A program made the translations under genes and the position numbers. The notes beneath the pieces are model-generated. The model was not told the DNA's origin, searched no databases, and saw only the letters and a list, made by a program, of their open reading frames with translations. Positions 50,412-61,340 of a stretch of 64,000 nt of DNA are shown one piece after another (position 1 is the first letter of the stretch; the number at the start of each line of letters is the position of its first letter). The stretch comes from Martelella alba (GTDB lineage: Bacteria; Pseudomonadota; Gammaproteobacteria; Enterobacterales; Enterobacteriaceae): the NCBI RefSeq assembly GCF_005217455.1, contig NZ_SZPQ01000025.1, forward strand, positions 1-64,000, in the 5' to 3' direction.

Positions 50412-50446
50412 ATCTCAGCGACGCGCGTGGGTCGGCGTGCTGAGAT
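50412..50446 (-). terminator. Hairpin downstream of nrdAB-yfaE
   Basis: ATCTCAGC plus ACGC pairs with GCGT plus GCTGAGAT through a one-base bulge, about 47 bases past the yfaE stop on the minus strand. The following sequence is A/T-rich but lacks a continuous T run. It probably marks the end of the nrd transcript. Confidence 0.5.
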
Positions 50447-50492
50447 TTGCGCGGGCAGCCGGCCTCACCGCGAACAGCGACGGGCGCGGCGC

Positions 50493-50756
50493 TCAAACAT
50501 CCAGTTCGATATCGCCGGCGGGCAGACAGCAGCAAGGCAGGATATCGCCGGGTCGCAGACAGGCCAGGGGAGGCTGCGAGTAACGGACCTCGCCGCGCAC
50601 AAGCCGCAAGCGGCAAGACCCGCAATAGCCGGATCGGCACTGGAATTCCACCGGAATACGGTTCGCTTCCAGTACGTCCAGCAGCGAACGGTGCCCGGCC
50701 TCGCAGGACAACTGCGTCCCGAGCAGACGCAGCATGACCTTGGGCGTCTCGTTCAT
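50493..50756 (-). CDS. yfaE: [2Fe-2S] ferredoxin YfaE for NrdB maintenance
   Basis: The 87-residue plant-type ferredoxin has the ligand pattern CRSGYCGSC plus a fourth cysteine in LPCCCLP (E. coli YfaE 84 residues). YfaE reduces the di-iron site of NrdB so the tyrosyl radical can be regenerated. Its ATG shares one base with the nrdB stop (TGATG-like overlap), so it is translationally coupled as the third gene of the nrd operon. Confidence 0.95.
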   Translation of the reverse strand: MNETPKVMLRLLGTQLSCEAGHRSLLDVLEANRIPVEFQCRSGYCGSCRLRLVRGEVRYSQPPLACLRPGDILPCCCLPAGDIELDV

Positions 50757-51886
50757 CAGAATTCGAAATCGCTTAAATCGTCGGTATTCACTTCGGCATC
50801 GATCTGGCCGACCAGGTAAGAACTGACCTCGACTTCCTGCGGCGCCACCTGCACATTGTCCGAGACCAGCCAGGTATTGATCCAGGGAATCGGATTGGAT
50901 CGGGTGGTAAACGGCAGATCCAGGCCCACCGCCTGCATGCGGATATTGGTGATGTAATCCACATATTGGCAAAGAATGTCCTTATTTAGCCCAATCATGG
51001 AACCATCGCGGAACAGATAATCGGCCCATTCCTTTTCCTGCCGGGCGGCCAACACGAATAAATCGTAGCATTGCTGCTCGCACTCCTTGGCAATCTCGGC
51101 CATTTCCGGGTCATCATCGCCAGAACGCATCAAATTCAGCATATGCTGGGTCCCGGTAAGATGCAGCGCTTCATCGCGGGCGATAAGACGGATAATCTTG
51201 GCATTGCCCTCCATCAGTTCCCGTTCGGCGAACGCGAAGGAACAGGCGAAACTGACATAAAAGCGAATGGCCTCCAGGGCATTGACGCTCATCAGGCACA
51301 GATAGAGTTTCTTCTTCAACTCGCGCAACGAGATCACCACCTCTTTGCCGTCGATGTGGTGGGTGCCGACGCCCAGCAGGTGGTACCAGTTGGTCATTTC
51401 GATCAATTGGTCGTAATAGGCCGAAATATCCTTGGCGCGCTTGAGAATTTCCTCATTGGTGACGATATCATCGAACACCAGCGCCGGATCGTTGACGATA
51501 TTGCGGATAATGTGCGTATAAGAGCGGGAGTGGATGGTTTCCGAAAATGCCCAGGTTTCCACCCAGGTTTCCAATTCCGGAATGGAAATCAGCGGCAGCA
51601 GGGCGATATTGGGGCTGCGGCCCTGAATGGAATCCAGTAGTGTCTGGTATTTCAGGTTACTGAGGAAAATATGCTTTTCGTGCTCGGGCAATCCCTGGAA
51701 ATCGATACGATCCCGCGAGACATCCACCTCCTCCGGTCTCCAGAAGAAAGACAATTGTTTTTCGATCAGTTTTTCGAAAATGTCGTATTTTTGCTGATCG
51801 TAACGCGCCACGTTGACCGATTGTCCGAAAAACATCGGTTCTTTCAATTGATCGTTTTTTTGTTGTGAAAATGTCGTGTAGGCCAT
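50756..51886 (-). CDS. nrdB: Ribonucleotide reductase class Ia, beta subunit
   Basis: The 376-residue protein (E. coli 376) houses the di-iron tyrosyl-radical cofactor. The metal ligand segments [22 protein letters not shown] (Glu, His and the radical Tyr) and the later [23 protein letters not shown] are intact. The flexible C-terminus ends DDLSDFEF, which docks to NrdA. It follows nrdA by 47 bases. Confidence 0.98.
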   Translation of the reverse strand: MAYTTFSQQKNDQLKEPMFFGQSVNVARYDQQKYDIFEKLIEKQLSFFWRPEEVDVSRDRIDFQGLPEHEKHIFLSNLKYQTLLDSIQGRSPNIALLPLISIPELETWVETWAFSETIHSRSYTHIIRNIVNDPALVFDDIVTNEEILKRAKDISAYYDQLIEMTNWYHLLGVGTHHIDGKEVVISLRELKKKLYLCLMSVNALEAIRFYVSFACSFAFAERELMEGNAKIIRLIARDEALHLTGTQHMLNLMRSGDDDPEMAEIAKECEQQCYDLFVLAARQEKEWADYLFRDGSMIGLNKDILCQYVDYITNIRMQAVGLDLPFTTRSNPIPWINTWLVSDNVQVAPQEVEVSSYLVGQIDAEVNTDDLSDFEF

Positions 51887-51933
51887 GGTCCCTCCCGTTA
51901 CCCACGGACGGCGCGCGCCGTCCGCGACCGTCG

Positions 51934-54222
51934 TTAAATCTTGCAGGCGCCGCTTTCGCAGTCGTCGGCCTCGGCGGCGACCGCCTGCAAATCTTCCTGG
52001 GCGTCTTCCGCGCCGTCACGGGTATTTTGATAATACAGCGTTTTCAGACCGTATTTATAGGCGGCCAGCAAATCCTTCAGCAATTGCTTCATCGGCACCT
52101 TGCCAGCGGGGAAACGCGCCGGATCATAATTGGTATTGGCCGAAATGGCCTGATCGACGAACTTCTGCATCAACCCCACCAGTTGCAGGTAGCCATCGTT
52201 GTTCGGCAATTCCCATAGCAGCTCGTAGGCGCCGTTCAGACGATTGGATTCCGGCACCACCTGACGCAAAATGCCGTCTTTGGATGCCTTGATGCTGACA
52301 TAGCCGCGGGGCGGCTCGATACCGTTGGTGGCGTTGGAGATTTGCGAGGAGGTCTCGGACGGCATTAACGCCGACAAGGTGGAATTGCGCAGGCCGTGGC
52401 GGCGAATATCGTCGCGCAGGGTTTCCCAGTCGTAATGCAGCGGCTCGTCGCAGATGCCGTCCAGATCTTTCTTGTAGCTGTCGATGGGCAACACGCCCTG
52501 GGAATAAGCGGTCTGATCGAACCAGGGGCAGGCGCCGCGCTCTTTGGCCAGCGCATTGGACGCCTTCAGCAGATAATACTGAATGGCCTCGAATGTGCGA
52601 TGGGTCAGATTGTTGGCGCTGCCGTCGGAATAACGCACGCCGTTTTTCGCCAGATAATAGGCGTAGTTGATAACGCCGATGCCCAAGGTCCGGCGCCCCA
52701 TGGCGCCGCGCCGGGCGGCCGGAATAGGGTAATCCTGGTAATCGAGCAGCGCATCCAGGGCGCGCACCGCCAGGGTCGCCAGCTCACGCAGGTCGTCAAG
52801 ACTGTCCAGGGCGCCCAGGTTGAACGCCGAGAGGGTACACAGGGCGATTTCGCCGTCCTGATCATTGACGTCTTCCAGCGGCCGGGTGGGCAACGCCACC
52901 TCCAGGCACAGGTTGGACTGGCGGATCGGCGCCACCGCGGGAATAAACGGGCTATGGGTATTGCAATGGTCCACGTTCTGAATATAGATACGACCGGTGG
53001 AGGCGCGTTCCTGCATCATCAGCGAAAACAGTTCCACCGCCTTGACCCGCTTTTTGCGCAACGTCTCGTCTTGCTCATAATGCGTATAAAGACGTTCAAA
53101 TTCATCCTGATCGGCGAAAAACGCGTCGTACAGGCCCGGTACATCCGACGGGCTGAACAAGGTGATATCTTCCCCCTTGACCAGACGCTGGTACATCAGT
53201 TTGTTAAGCTGAACGCCGTAATCCATGTGGCGCACCCGGTTGCCTTCCACGCCGCGGTTGTTTTTCAGCACCAGCAGGCTTTCCACCTCCAGATGCCACA
53301 GCGGGTAGAACAGGGTGGCGGCTCCGCCGCGCACGCCGCCCTGCGAGCAGGATTTCACCGCGGTCTGGAAGTGTTTGTAGAAAGGAATGCAACCGGTATG
53401 AAAGGCTTCGCCGCCGCGGATCGGACTGCCCAGCGCCCGGATGCGCCCGGCGTTGATGCCGATGCCCGCGCGTTGCGAGACATACTTGACGATGGCGCTG
53501 GAGGTGGCGTTAATGGAATCAAGGCTGTCGCCGCACTCGATCAGCACGCAGGAACTGAACTGGCGGGTGGGCGTGCGCACGCCGGACATAATCGGGGTCG
53601 GCAGCGAAATTTTAAACGTGGACACCGCATCATAAAAGCGGCGGACATAATCCAGCCGGGTCTCGCTGGGATAGCCGGAAAACAGGCAGGCCGCCACCAG
53701 CATATACAGGAACTGGGCGCTTTCGTAAATTTCGCCGGTGACCCGGTTTTGCACCAGGTATTTGCCTTCCAGCTGCTTGACCGCGGCGTAGGAGAAATTC
53801 ATATCGCGCCAGTGATCGATAAAACCGTCCATCGCCGCGAACTCCTCGGCGCTGTAATCCTCCAGCAGATGACGGTCGTATTTGCCCATCTTCACCAGAC
53901 GGGTGACATGATCATAAAGCTTCGGCGGCTCGAACTGGCCATAGGCTTTCTTGCGCAAATGGAAAATCGCCAGGCGCGCGGCCAGATACTGATAATCCGG
54001 CGCATCGCGGGAAATCAGATCCGCCGCCGCCTTGATAATGGTTTCATGGATGTCGGCGGTTTTAATGCCTTCGTAAAATTGGATATGGGAACGGAGTTCC
54101 ACCTGGGAAACCGAAACGTTCTCCAACCCTTCCGCCGCCCAGTCGATGACGCGATGAATTTTGTCGAGGTTGATTTTTTCTTTACGGCCGTCACGTTTAG
54201 TAACAAGCAGACTCTGGTTCAT
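51934..54222 (-). CDS. nrdA: Ribonucleotide reductase class Ia, alpha subunit
   Basis: The 762-residue protein (E. coli 761) reduces ribonucleoside diphosphates. An N-terminal ATP-cone (about 5-95) gives overall activity control. Active-site cysteines lie in [13 protein letters not shown] (near 225), [10 protein letters not shown] (near 440) and [12 protein letters not shown] (near 462). The radical-path pair [10 protein letters not shown] and the shuttle cysteines CESGACKI at the C-terminus are intact. The ATG at 54222 gives the E. coli-like [12 protein letters not shown]; an in-frame GTG at 54234 close to AGGA is an alternative start. Confidence 0.97.
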   Translation of the reverse strand: MNQSLLVTKRDGRKEKINLDKIHRVIDWAAEGLENVSVSQVELRSHIQFYEGIKTADIHETIIKAAADLISRDAPDYQYLAARLAIFHLRKKAYGQFEPPKLYDHVTRLVKMGKYDRHLLEDYSAEEFAAMDGFIDHWRDMNFSYAAVKQLEGKYLVQNRVTGEIYESAQFLYMLVAACLFSGYPSETRLDYVRRFYDAVSTFKISLPTPIMSGVRTPTRQFSSCVLIECGDSLDSINATSSAIVKYVSQRAGIGINAGRIRALGSPIRGGEAFHTGCIPFYKHFQTAVKSCSQGGVRGGAATLFYPLWHLEVESLLVLKNNRGVEGNRVRHMDYGVQLNKLMYQRLVKGEDITLFSPSDVPGLYDAFFADQDEFERLYTHYEQDETLRKKRVKAVELFSLMMQERASTGRIYIQNVDHCNTHSPFIPAVAPIRQSNLCLEVALPTRPLEDVNDQDGEIALCTLSAFNLGALDSLDDLRELATLAVRALDALLDYQDYPIPAARRGAMGRRTLGIGVINYAYYLAKNGVRYSDGSANNLTHRTFEAIQYYLLKASNALAKERGACPWFDQTAYSQGVLPIDSYKKDLDGICDEPLHYDWETLRDDIRRHGLRNSTLSALMPSETSSQISNATNGIEPPRGYVSIKASKDGILRQVVPESNRLNGAYELLWELPNNDGYLQLVGLMQKFVDQAISANTNYDPARFPAGKVPMKQLLKDLLAAYKYGLKTLYYQNTRDGAEDAQEDLQAVAAEADDCESGACKI

Positions 54223-54271
54223 GGGGCTTGGCACCTGTCCTGAGTGATCCCGAACCGTTCGTGCGCGGGCA

Positions 54272-54319
54272 CAAACGGCTATAGTGTGTCGATTGGGGTT
54301 AAACCACTATATATGGGGT
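54272..54319 (-). promoter_or_regulatory. Pair of NrdR-box-like sites
   Basis: Two 16-bp sites start 32 bases apart: 54272-54287, whose right half is TATAGTGT, and 54304-54319, CCACTATATATGGGGT. NrdR boxes resemble ACACTATAT-N-TATAGTGT-like palindromes and normally occur as pairs three helical turns apart, as seen here. Each has one good and one weak half-site. NrdR represses ribonucleotide reductase operons when dATP is plentiful. Confidence 0.6.
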
Positions 54320-54388
54320 TTTTATGTTAATTTGATAACAAGATAGTGATTAATAGTCGTTAATGCAAGGGACGAAAACGGGGCGATG

Positions 54389-54397
54389 TGTGGATAA
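54389..54397 (-). promoter_or_regulatory. DnaA box upstream of nrdA
   Basis: TGTGGATAA is the exact complement of the strong DnaA box TTATCCACA. DnaA boxes upstream of nrdAB link ribonucleotide reductase transcription to replication in E. coli, so its place here is meaningful. Confidence 0.65.
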
Positions 54398-54549
54398 GTT
54401 GGGGGCGAAATGTTAACGGCAAGCGACAAAGCGCTATTTCTTCGGCGCTTGCCGCTTGTCAAGCCGAGTCGCTAAAAAATTCTAAAAGATATCTTTTGAT
54501 GGATTATTAATCCCAAAGTAAGTACCTGGCGGCACGGACCCCTTGCCCG

Positions 54550-55284
54550 TTATCCCCCATGGCGGGTATGCAACATGTAATTGACATCCACATTGCCCCC
54601 CAGAACGAAACGGTCGCGCAGGGGAAGGTAATGCAGGCCGGTGATATGCCGCCCCCGCAAAGGCGTGTCGTCCACCCAGGCCAGCAGTTCCGCCGGTTTG
54701 ATAAATTTGGCGATATCGTGGGTACCGCGCGGAACCATGCGCAGCACATATTCCGCCCCGACGATGGCCATCAGCCAGGCTTTGGGATTGCGGTTGAGCG
54801 TGGAGAAAAACACATCGCCGCCGGGTTTGACCAGCCGGGCGCAGGCGCGGACGACGGAGGCCGGATCCGGCACATGCTCCAGCATCTCCATGCAGGTAAC
54901 CACGTCGTAGCGGCCGGGCTCGGCGGCGGCGCGCTCTTCCACGGTCTGCTGGATATAATCGATGTCCAGCCGGCTTTCCAGCGCGTGCAACCGGGCCACC
55001 GTCAGCGGTTCGGCCCCCATGTCCAGACCGGTGACGGCGGCGCCCTCGCGCGCCATGCTTTCGGCCAGAATGCCGCCGCCGCAGCCGACATCCAGCACCG
55101 CCTTGCCGTACAGGCCGCCGGCGCGTTCCAGAATATAGTCCAGCCGCAACGGATTAATGCGATGCAAGGGTTTGAATTCCCCTTCGGGATCCCACCAGCG
55201 CGACGCCATGGCATCGAATTTGGCGATTTCCCTTTGATCCACGTTGCCGGCGGCCGGCGGCGGATTATCCACTTCCGGATTCAT
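54550..55284 (-). CDS. ubiG: Ubiquinone O-methyltransferase UbiG
   Basis: The 244-residue SAM-dependent methyltransferase (E. coli 240) carries out both O-methylations in ubiquinone synthesis. The SAM site [16 protein letters not shown] is near residue 64 and motif II is in [13 protein letters not shown]. The amphipathic insert [13 protein letters not shown] is involved in membrane contact. It is divergent from gyrA, sharing a 204-base control region. Confidence 0.96.
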   Translation of the reverse strand: MNPEVDNPPPAAGNVDQREIAKFDAMASRWWDPEGEFKPLHRINPLRLDYILERAGGLYGKAVLDVGCGGGILAESMAREGAAVTGLDMGAEPLTVARLHALESRLDIDYIQQTVEERAAAEPGRYDVVTCMEMLEHVPDPASVVRACARLVKPGGDVFFSTLNRNPKAWLMAIVGAEYVLRMVPRGTHDIAKFIKPAELLAWVDDTPLRGRHITGLHYLPLRDRFVLGGNVDVNYMLHTRHGG

Positions 55285-55405
55285 TCACTGCGCTCCCTGA
55301 GTCTATAACGGGCGAAATGCTGCAAGTATACCTGGAACCGGCCGGCAGGCCAGCAATCCCTTCGGCCGGAGCGCCATGAGGCACGTCTATTCAACGCCGA
55401 CAATT

Positions 55406-55434
55406 TTCCTGGAACGGCCACTTTGTGGTATACT
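55406..55434 (+). promoter_or_regulatory. Probable gyrA promoter
   Basis: A -10 box TATACT at 55429-55434 is preceded after 17 bases by TTCCTG at 55406-55411. The -35 is weak, as expected for a gyrase promoter whose activity depends on DNA relaxation. The gyrA start lies 54 bases downstream of the -10. Confidence 0.5.
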
Positions 55435-55488
55435 TTGGCACCTTCAAATCCGGGTAGATGCTTCAATTAGTAGAGGGATAGCGGCTCA

Positions 55489-58164
55489 ATGAGTGACCTA
55501 GCCAGAGAAATAACACCGGTCAACATCGAAGAAGAGTTAAAAAGCTCTTATCTGGATTACGCCATGTCCGTCATTGTCGGACGTGCGCTGCCGGATGTGC
55601 GGGACGGACTAAAACCAGTGCATCGCCGCGTATTGTACGCCATGAGCGTGCTCGGCAACGACTGGAACAAACCCTACAAGAAATCGGCCCGCGTGGTCGG
55701 GGACGTCATCGGTAAATATCACCCCCACGGGGATACCGCGGTCTACGATACCATCGTGCGCATGGCGCAGCCTTTCTCGTTGCGGTACATGCTGGTGGAC
55801 GGTCAGGGCAACTTCGGCTCGGTGGACGGCGATTCCGCCGCGGCAATGCGTTATACCGAAGTCCGTATGGCGAAAATCGCCCACGAACTGCTGGCGGATC
55901 TGGAAAAGGAGACGGTGGATTATGTGCCGAACTACGACGGCACCGAGCAAATCCCCGACGTCATGCCCACCAAGATCCCCAACTTGCTGGTCAACGGCTC
56001 TTCGGGCATCGCGGTGGGGATGGCCACCAATATCCCGCCCCATAACCTGACGGAAGTCATCAACGGCTGCCTGGCCTATATCCATGATCCCGACATCAGC
56101 GTCGAAGGCCTGATGGAGCACATACCGGGGCCGGACTTTCCCACCGCCGCCATTATCAACGGCCGGCGCGGCATCGAGGAAGCGTATCGCACCGGCCGGG
56201 GCAAGATTTTGATTCGCGCCCGGGCGGAAGTGGAAACCGACGCCAAAAACGGCCGCGAAACCATCCTGGTGCATGAAATTCCCTATCAGGTGAACAAGGC
56301 CCGCCTGATTGAAAAAATCGCCGAGCTGGTGAAGGACAAGCGCATCGAGGGCATTAGCGCGTTGCGCGACGAATCCGATAAAGAGGGCATGCGCATCGTC
56401 ATCGAGATCAAGCGCGACGCGGTGGGCGAAGTGGTGCTGAATAACCTCTATTCCCAGACGCAGCTGCAAGTCTCGTTCGGCATCAATATGGTGGCGCTGC
56501 ACGAGGGGCAACCCAGGATACTGACGCTGAAGGATATCCTGGCCGCCTTCATCCGGCACCGCCGCGAAGTGGTCACCCGCCGGACCATTTTCGAGCTGCG
56601 CAAAGCGCGCGAGCGCGCCCATATCCTCGAGGCGCTGGCGGTGGCGCTGGCCAACATCGAGCCGATTATCGAACTCATCCGCAACGCGCCCACCCCGGCC
56701 GAGGCCAAATCCGCCCTGGTCGCCCAATCCTGGGCGCTGGGTTCGGTGGCCGCCATGCTGGAGCGCGCCGGCGACAACGCGGCCCGGCCTGAATGGCTGG
56801 AGGATCAATACGGCATTCATGACGGACGCTATTATCTGACCGAGCAGCAGGCCCAGGCCATCCTTGATCTGCGCTTGCAGAAACTGACCGGGCTGGAGCA
56901 CGAAAAGCTGCTGGACGAGTATAAGGAACTGCTGGCCCAGATCGCCGAGCTTATCATTATCCTGGAAAACCCCGAGCGGTTGATGGAGGTGATTTGCGAA
57001 GAGCTGACCGCCATGAAAGCGCTGTACAGCGATCCCCGCCGCACTGAAATCACCGTGAACACGTCCGATATCAATATCGAGGATTTGATCAACCAGGAGG
57101 ATGTGGTTGTCACCCTGTCTCACGAGGGTTATGTCAAGTACCAGCCGCTGTCCGACTATGAGGCGCAGCGCCGCGGCGGCAAGGGCAAGATGGCGGCCCG
57201 CATCAAGGAAGAGGATTTTATCGAGCGACTGCTGGTGGCCAACACCCACGATACCATCCTGTTGTTCTCCAGCCGCGGGCGCCTGTACTGGATGAAGGTC
57301 TACCAATTGCCGGAAGCCAGTCGCGGCGCGCGCGGTCGGCCGATTGTCAATTTGCTGCCGCTGGAGCCGGACGAGCGTATCACCGCCATTTTGCCGGTGC
57401 GCGAGTATGAGGAAGGACGGCATGTTTTCATGGCCACCGCCAGCGGTACCGTGAAAAAGACCGCGCTTGCCGAATTCAGCCGCCCCCGCAGCGCCGGCAT
57501 CATCGCCGTCAATTTGAACGAAGGGGATGAACTGATTGGCGTGGATCTGACCGACGGGCGAAGCGAGGTCATGCTGTTTTCCGCCTACGGCAAGGTGGTG
57601 CGCTTCCCCGAGGAGCAGGTTCGCTCCATGGGCCGCACCGCAACCGGCGTGCGCGGCATCAATCTGGCCGAGGGCGATCGCGTGGTGTCGTTGATCATAC
57701 CGCGCGGCGACGGACCGATCCTGACCGTGACGCAACATGGCTTCGGCAAACGCACCGCCCAGAACGAATATCCCACCAAGTCGCGGGCCACCCTTGGCGT
57801 TATTTCCATTAAAGTGACGGAACGCAACGGGCAAGTGGTCGGCGCGGTGCAAGTGGCGGACAGCGATCAGATCATGATGATCACCGACGCCGGCACGTTG
57901 GTGCGCACCCGGGTGTCCGAGGTCAGTATCATCGGACGCAACACCCAGGGCGTGACGCTTATCCGCACCGTGGAAGGCGAGCATGTGGTCGGATTGCAGC
58001 GGGTGGCCGAACCGGTGGACGAGGAAGATTTGGTCGATGTCAAAGCCCTGGCGGAACAAGACGGTCTCCCCGAACCGGAAGATGACGTCGGTGACGATAT
58101 CGATGAGGAGATCGATGACGGGGGTATCGACGACATGGACGACGAAGACGACGCCGACAGATAA
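55489..58164 (+). CDS. gyrA: DNA gyrase subunit A
   Basis: The 891-residue protein (E. coli 875) introduces negative supercoils with GyrB. The N-terminal breakage-reunion domain (about 1-520) has the catalytic tyrosine in [10 protein letters not shown]. The quinolone region reads [10 protein letters not shown], so residue 83 is Thr where E. coli has Ser, and Asp87 is kept. The C-terminal beta-pinwheel includes the GyrA-box RRGGKGK (near 565). The tail is strongly acidic and about 16 residues longer than in E. coli. A perfect terminator follows. Confidence 0.98.
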   Translation: MSDLAREITPVNIEEELKSSYLDYAMSVIVGRALPDVRDGLKPVHRRVLYAMSVLGNDWNKPYKKSARVVGDVIGKYHPHGDTAVYDTIVRMAQPFSLRYMLVDGQGNFGSVDGDSAAAMRYTEVRMAKIAHELLADLEKETVDYVPNYDGTEQIPDVMPTKIPNLLVNGSSGIAVGMATNIPPHNLTEVINGCLAYIHDPDISVEGLMEHIPGPDFPTAAIINGRRGIEEAYRTGRGKILIRARAEVETDAKNGRETILVHEIPYQVNKARLIEKIAELVKDKRIEGISALRDESDKEGMRIVIEIKRDAVGEVVLNNLYSQTQLQVSFGINMVALHEGQPRILTLKDILAAFIRHRREVVTRRTIFELRKARERAHILEALAVALANIEPIIELIRNAPTPAEAKSALVAQSWALGSVAAMLERAGDNAARPEWLEDQYGIHDGRYYLTEQQAQAILDLRLQKLTGLEHEKLLDEYKELLAQIAELIIILENPERLMEVICEELTAMKALYSDPRRTEITVNTSDINIEDLINQEDVVVTLSHEGYVKYQPLSDYEAQRRGGKGKMAARIKEEDFIERLLVANTHDTILLFSSRGRLYWMKVYQLPEASRGARGRPIVNLLPLEPDERITAILPVREYEEGRHVFMATASGTVKKTALAEFSRPRSAGIIAVNLNEGDELIGVDLTDGRSEVMLFSAYGKVVRFPEEQVRSMGRTATGVRGINLAEGDRVVSLIIPRGDGPILTVTQHGFGKRTAQNEYPTKSRATLGVISIKVTERNGQVVGAVQVADSDQIMMITDAGTLVRTRVSEVSIIGRNTQGVTLIRTVEGEHVVGLQRVAEPVDEEDLVDVKALAEQDGLPEPEDDVGDDIDEEIDDGGIDDMDDEDDADR

Positions 58165-58284
58165 CCCGGCGGCCGTCCCCACGGCCCCTCGCCGCCCTCC
58201 GGTCCCCGGCCGGCGACGGGTCGGACAGCGGGAGAAGACGGACGCCGGCGGCGATAGGGCCGCATCCGGCGCCGCGAGGTCAAT

Positions 58285-58310
58285 GCCAGCGTATGTCGCT
58301 GGCTTTTTTT
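58285..58310 (+). terminator. Rho-independent terminator of gyrA
   Basis: A perfect 7-bp stem GCCAGCG/CGCTGGC with a 5-base loop is followed by seven T residues. It lies about 120 bases past the gyrA stop and ends 76 bases before rcsC. Confidence 0.92.
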
Positions 58311-58386
58311 ATCCGGGGCCGGTAGTGTATCGCCAGAGGCGTACCCAGATTCATTACGATTCAGCATTCGCCGGGAGGGTGCGGTT

Positions 58387-61254
58387 TTGAAATACTTTTC
58401 GTCATTTCGCACCACCATAAAAATTTCCCGCTATTTGTTCCGGACGCTGGCGCTGCTGCTTTGGGCGCTGGGGGCTTTGCTGTCGGCGTTTTATATGATA
58501 AGCCTGCTGCACCAGCGCGAATCCGATTTACGCCAGGAGTTCAATACCATCTATGCCCAGGCACAGAACTATTTCACCCGTTCCGCCACCATCATGCGCG
58601 AGATCAAGTACGTGGCGGAAAACCGGCTCAGCGCCGGTTTACCGAGCCTCGACACGCTAAACGGCCTGCTTGTCGGCCGCGTCACGCGCCCGCAATACCT
58701 GCCGCTAAACCCCGGCAGCGACTGTGGCGCCGTCGACGCCGAATACCACAGCGCGGTGGATTCGCTCAGTTATTTTCTCAGCTATTGGAAAGACAGTTTT
58801 TCCGATAGCTATGATCTTAATCGGGTTTTTTATATCAATGGCGAAAATCTGTGCATGGCGGATTTCAACTTGCGCAATGTCAGCAATGCCGGCAGCACGT
58901 TGCCCAAAAGCCTGCAACAGCAAATGCTCAAATACCGCAACGCCCGGCAAAACGATCCGGAGGACGATCTCTATTGGGTCGTGCCGGGCGCCCGCTCCGG
59001 CGACGGCTACTTTTACGCGCTGACGCCCATCTATGTGGCCAACAAACTGGAAGCCATGCTTGGCATTGAGCTGAGCGTCCGGCTGGAGGATTTCGCCGCC
59101 AACAGCAGCCTGCCCATGGGTATCGCGCTGCTGGATCAAAACAATGCCCCGGTGATTACCCTCTCAGAGGGAGAGCGGCGCGCGGCCCTGTTGACCGACT
59201 ATCCGGAAGCGGCCAGTTTTTACGGCTATAACGAGGGGTACAAGGATCTGGTGCTTAAACGCAGCTTGACGCCGACCTCGCTCAGTATCGTTTACTCGTT
59301 GCCGCTATCGGTCGTCATGGAAAATTTCAAGCTGACGTTTCTCAATGCGCTGTTGCTCAATTTTCTTTCGGCGGCGCTGTTGTTGACGCTGACCTGGCTA
59401 TTTGAGCGCAAGATGTTCGCGCCGGCGGAGAAAAATGCCCTGCAATTGGAGGAAAACGAGCAATTCAATCGCAAAATCGTCGCATCGGCGCCGGTGGGCA
59501 TCTGTATCTTGCGTATCAGCGACGGCGCCAATCTGATCAGCAATGAACTGGCGCATAATTACTTAAGCTTGCTGACCTTTGAGGATCGCGAACGCATCAT
59601 CCGTATCATCTGCCGTCAACAGGTCAATTTCGTCGATGTGATGACCAGTAATAACAATAACTTGCAAATCAGTTTCGTGCATTCGCGCTACCTGAACGAA
59701 AATGTAGCCATCTGCGTATTGGTGGATATTAGCGCCCGGGTGAAAATGGAGGAATCGCTACAGGAAATGGCCGCGGCGGCGGAACAGGCCAGCCAGGCGA
59801 AATCCATGTTCCTGGCCACCGTCAGCCATGAGCTGCGCACGCCGCTATATGGTATTATCGGCAATCTGGATTTGCTGAAAACCAAAGAGCTGCCGGAAGG
59901 GGTCGATCGGCTGGTCATGGCCATGAACAATTCTTCGGCGCTGTTGCTCAATATTATCAGCGATATCCTGGATTTCTCGAAGATTGAATCCGATCAACTG
60001 AAAATTGAATCGCGCGGTTACTCGCCGCGGGAAGTCATTAGCCATATCGCCGGCAATTATCTGTCGCTGGTGGTGAAAAAGCGTCTGGGATTGTACTGCT
60101 TTATCGATCCGGGCGTGCCGGAAAGTTTGCGCGGCGATCCGGTGCGGTTGCAGCAAGTTCTGTCCAATATCCTCAATAATGCCATTAAATTCACCCGCAG
60201 CGGTTGCATTACCGTCAGCCTTTATTGCCATGACGGCTATTTGCAGATCTGCATTCGCGATACCGGGGTTGGCATACAGCAACGGGAATTGGTAAAGCTG
60301 TTCGACCCCTTCGTCCAATTGGGCGGCGGCGATCAACAGCAATTTCACGGCACTGGCCTGGGGCTGGCCATATGCGAAAAACTGGTCAGTTTGATGGACG
60401 GGGATATCGCCGTGGAGTCCGAAAGCGGACTGGGCAGCCAATTCACCATCCGTCTGCCGCTCTATCAAGCGGTGTATCCCCGCCGGGAGGCCGTGGATGC
60501 GTTCCGCGGCAAAGGTTGCTGGCTGGCGCTACGCAATAATGCCCTGGAATGTCATTTAAGACGGATACTTGAGCCATGGGGTTTTATCGTGCGCCGTTAT
60601 ACCGGTCTGGCCATTCCCGCCGACGATGTGCTTGTCGGGGAGGATACGCCTCCCGGCCATGCGCGACACCGGGCATGGATCCGTTTCGCCCTTGAGCATA
60701 TCGGTCCGGCGATGGAAACCGCGCCCGGCGCCTGGCAACTGAGTCCGGCCTTCGCCGAAGAGCTCCCGGCCATTTTGCGGAAAATTTATTGCCCCGAACA
60801 CACCCCGACGGCGCCGGCGCTGGTCGGCCCCGTACTGCCGGTCAACGGCGAGAATCTTGATATTCAGGTTCTGGTGGTGGATGATCATCCCATCAATCGT
60901 CGCTTGCTGGCGGATCAATTGGGATCGCTGGGGTATCGGGTAGCGACCGCCAACGACGGCGTCGATGCGCTCAATTATCTAGGTAAGCAACCGGCGGATA
61001 TCGTGTTGAGCGATGTCAACATGCCCAGAATGGACGGCTATGAATTCACTCGCCGTTTACGCCGGCAAGGCAACGCTACGCCGGTCATCGGCGTCACCGC
61101 CAACGCCATGGCGGATGAAAAGCAGCGCTGTCTTGACGCGGGGATGGACAGCTGTTTATCGAAACCGGTGACCCTGGCCATATTGCAGCCGGTACTGGAA
61201 CAGTTCAGCCGCCAGGTCAGGGAGCGTCGGGAAACGGCGCAAGCACAATCCTGA
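58387..61254 (+). CDS. rcsC: Hybrid sensor kinase RcsC
   Basis: The 955-residue inner-membrane hybrid kinase (E. coli about 949) belongs to the Rcs envelope-stress phosphorelay. It has transmembrane helices near 20-42 and 312-335 around a periplasmic domain, then a linker, a HisKA domain with phospho-acceptor H481 (VSHELRTPLYG), an ATPase domain (HGTGLGLAICEKL), an RcsC-specific ABL domain, and a C-terminal receiver with D876 (SDVNMPRMDG). The start is TTG at 58387 with GGGAGGG about 8 bases upstream; this gives MKYFSSFRTT, which matches the E. coli N-terminus. Confidence 0.96.
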   Translation: MKYFSSFRTTIKISRYLFRTLALLLWALGALLSAFYMISLLHQRESDLRQEFNTIYAQAQNYFTRSATIMREIKYVAENRLSAGLPSLDTLNGLLVGRVTRPQYLPLNPGSDCGAVDAEYHSAVDSLSYFLSYWKDSFSDSYDLNRVFYINGENLCMADFNLRNVSNAGSTLPKSLQQQMLKYRNARQNDPEDDLYWVVPGARSGDGYFYALTPIYVANKLEAMLGIELSVRLEDFAANSSLPMGIALLDQNNAPVITLSEGERRAALLTDYPEAASFYGYNEGYKDLVLKRSLTPTSLSIVYSLPLSVVMENFKLTFLNALLLNFLSAALLLTLTWLFERKMFAPAEKNALQLEENEQFNRKIVASAPVGICILRISDGANLISNELAHNYLSLLTFEDRERIIRIICRQQVNFVDVMTSNNNNLQISFVHSRYLNENVAICVLVDISARVKMEESLQEMAAAAEQASQAKSMFLATVSHELRTPLYGIIGNLDLLKTKELPEGVDRLVMAMNNSSALLLNIISDILDFSKIESDQLKIESRGYSPREVISHIAGNYLSLVVKKRLGLYCFIDPGVPESLRGDPVRLQQVLSNILNNAIKFTRSGCITVSLYCHDGYLQICIRDTGVGIQQRELVKLFDPFVQLGGGDQQQFHGTGLGLAICEKLVSLMDGDIAVESESGLGSQFTIRLPLYQAVYPRREAVDAFRGKGCWLALRNNALECHLRRILEPWGFIVRRYTGLAIPADDVLVGEDTPPGHARHRAWIRFALEHIGPAMETAPGAWQLSPAFAEELPAILRKIYCPEHTPTAPALVGPVLPVNGENLDIQVLVVDDHPINRRLLADQLGSLGYRVATANDGVDALNYLGKQPADIVLSDVNMPRMDGYEFTRRLRRQGNATPVIGVTANAMADEKQRCLDAGMDSCLSKPVTLAILQPVLEQFSRQVRERRETAQAQS

Positions 61255-61310
61255 CGCAATCTATTGCAGGCGACGCGATAGCGCGTCCGTATCAGGGCCG
61301 CGGCGGCCGT

Positions 61311-61328
61311 GAGCGGGTATCCCCGCTC
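61311..61328. terminator. Hairpin between convergent rcsC and rcsB
   Basis: GAGCGGG/CCCGCTC with a 4-base TATC loop lies in the 86-base gap between the converging genes. It can fold on both strands. Adjacent T runs are weak. Confidence 0.5.
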
Positions 61329-61340
61329 AGGTCGGTGCGA

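Larger units (their letters stand above)
54223..54549 (-). promoter_or_regulatory. nrdA promoter region and ubiG 3' gap
   Basis: This 327-base AT-rich gap lies between ubiG and nrdA on the minus strand. It holds two NrdR-box-like sites, a perfect DnaA box, and an imperfect inverted repeat around 54418-54462 (GGCAAGCG and GCGCTTGCCGC arms) that may form the ubiG 3' hairpin. I see no gene. Confidence 0.6.

Noticed and set aside
52396-54243. Open frame of 615 codons on the plus strand across nrdA
   Set aside because: It is a shadow of nrdA, which is intact with all catalytic cysteines. No ribosome site or recognisable domain is present on the opposite strand.
55609-58182. Very long open frame (857 codons) on the minus strand across gyrA
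   Set aside because: It is an antisense shadow of gyrA caused by G+C-rich codon use. The gyrA frame is unmistakable and the antisense product has low-complexity His/Gln/Gly-rich content.
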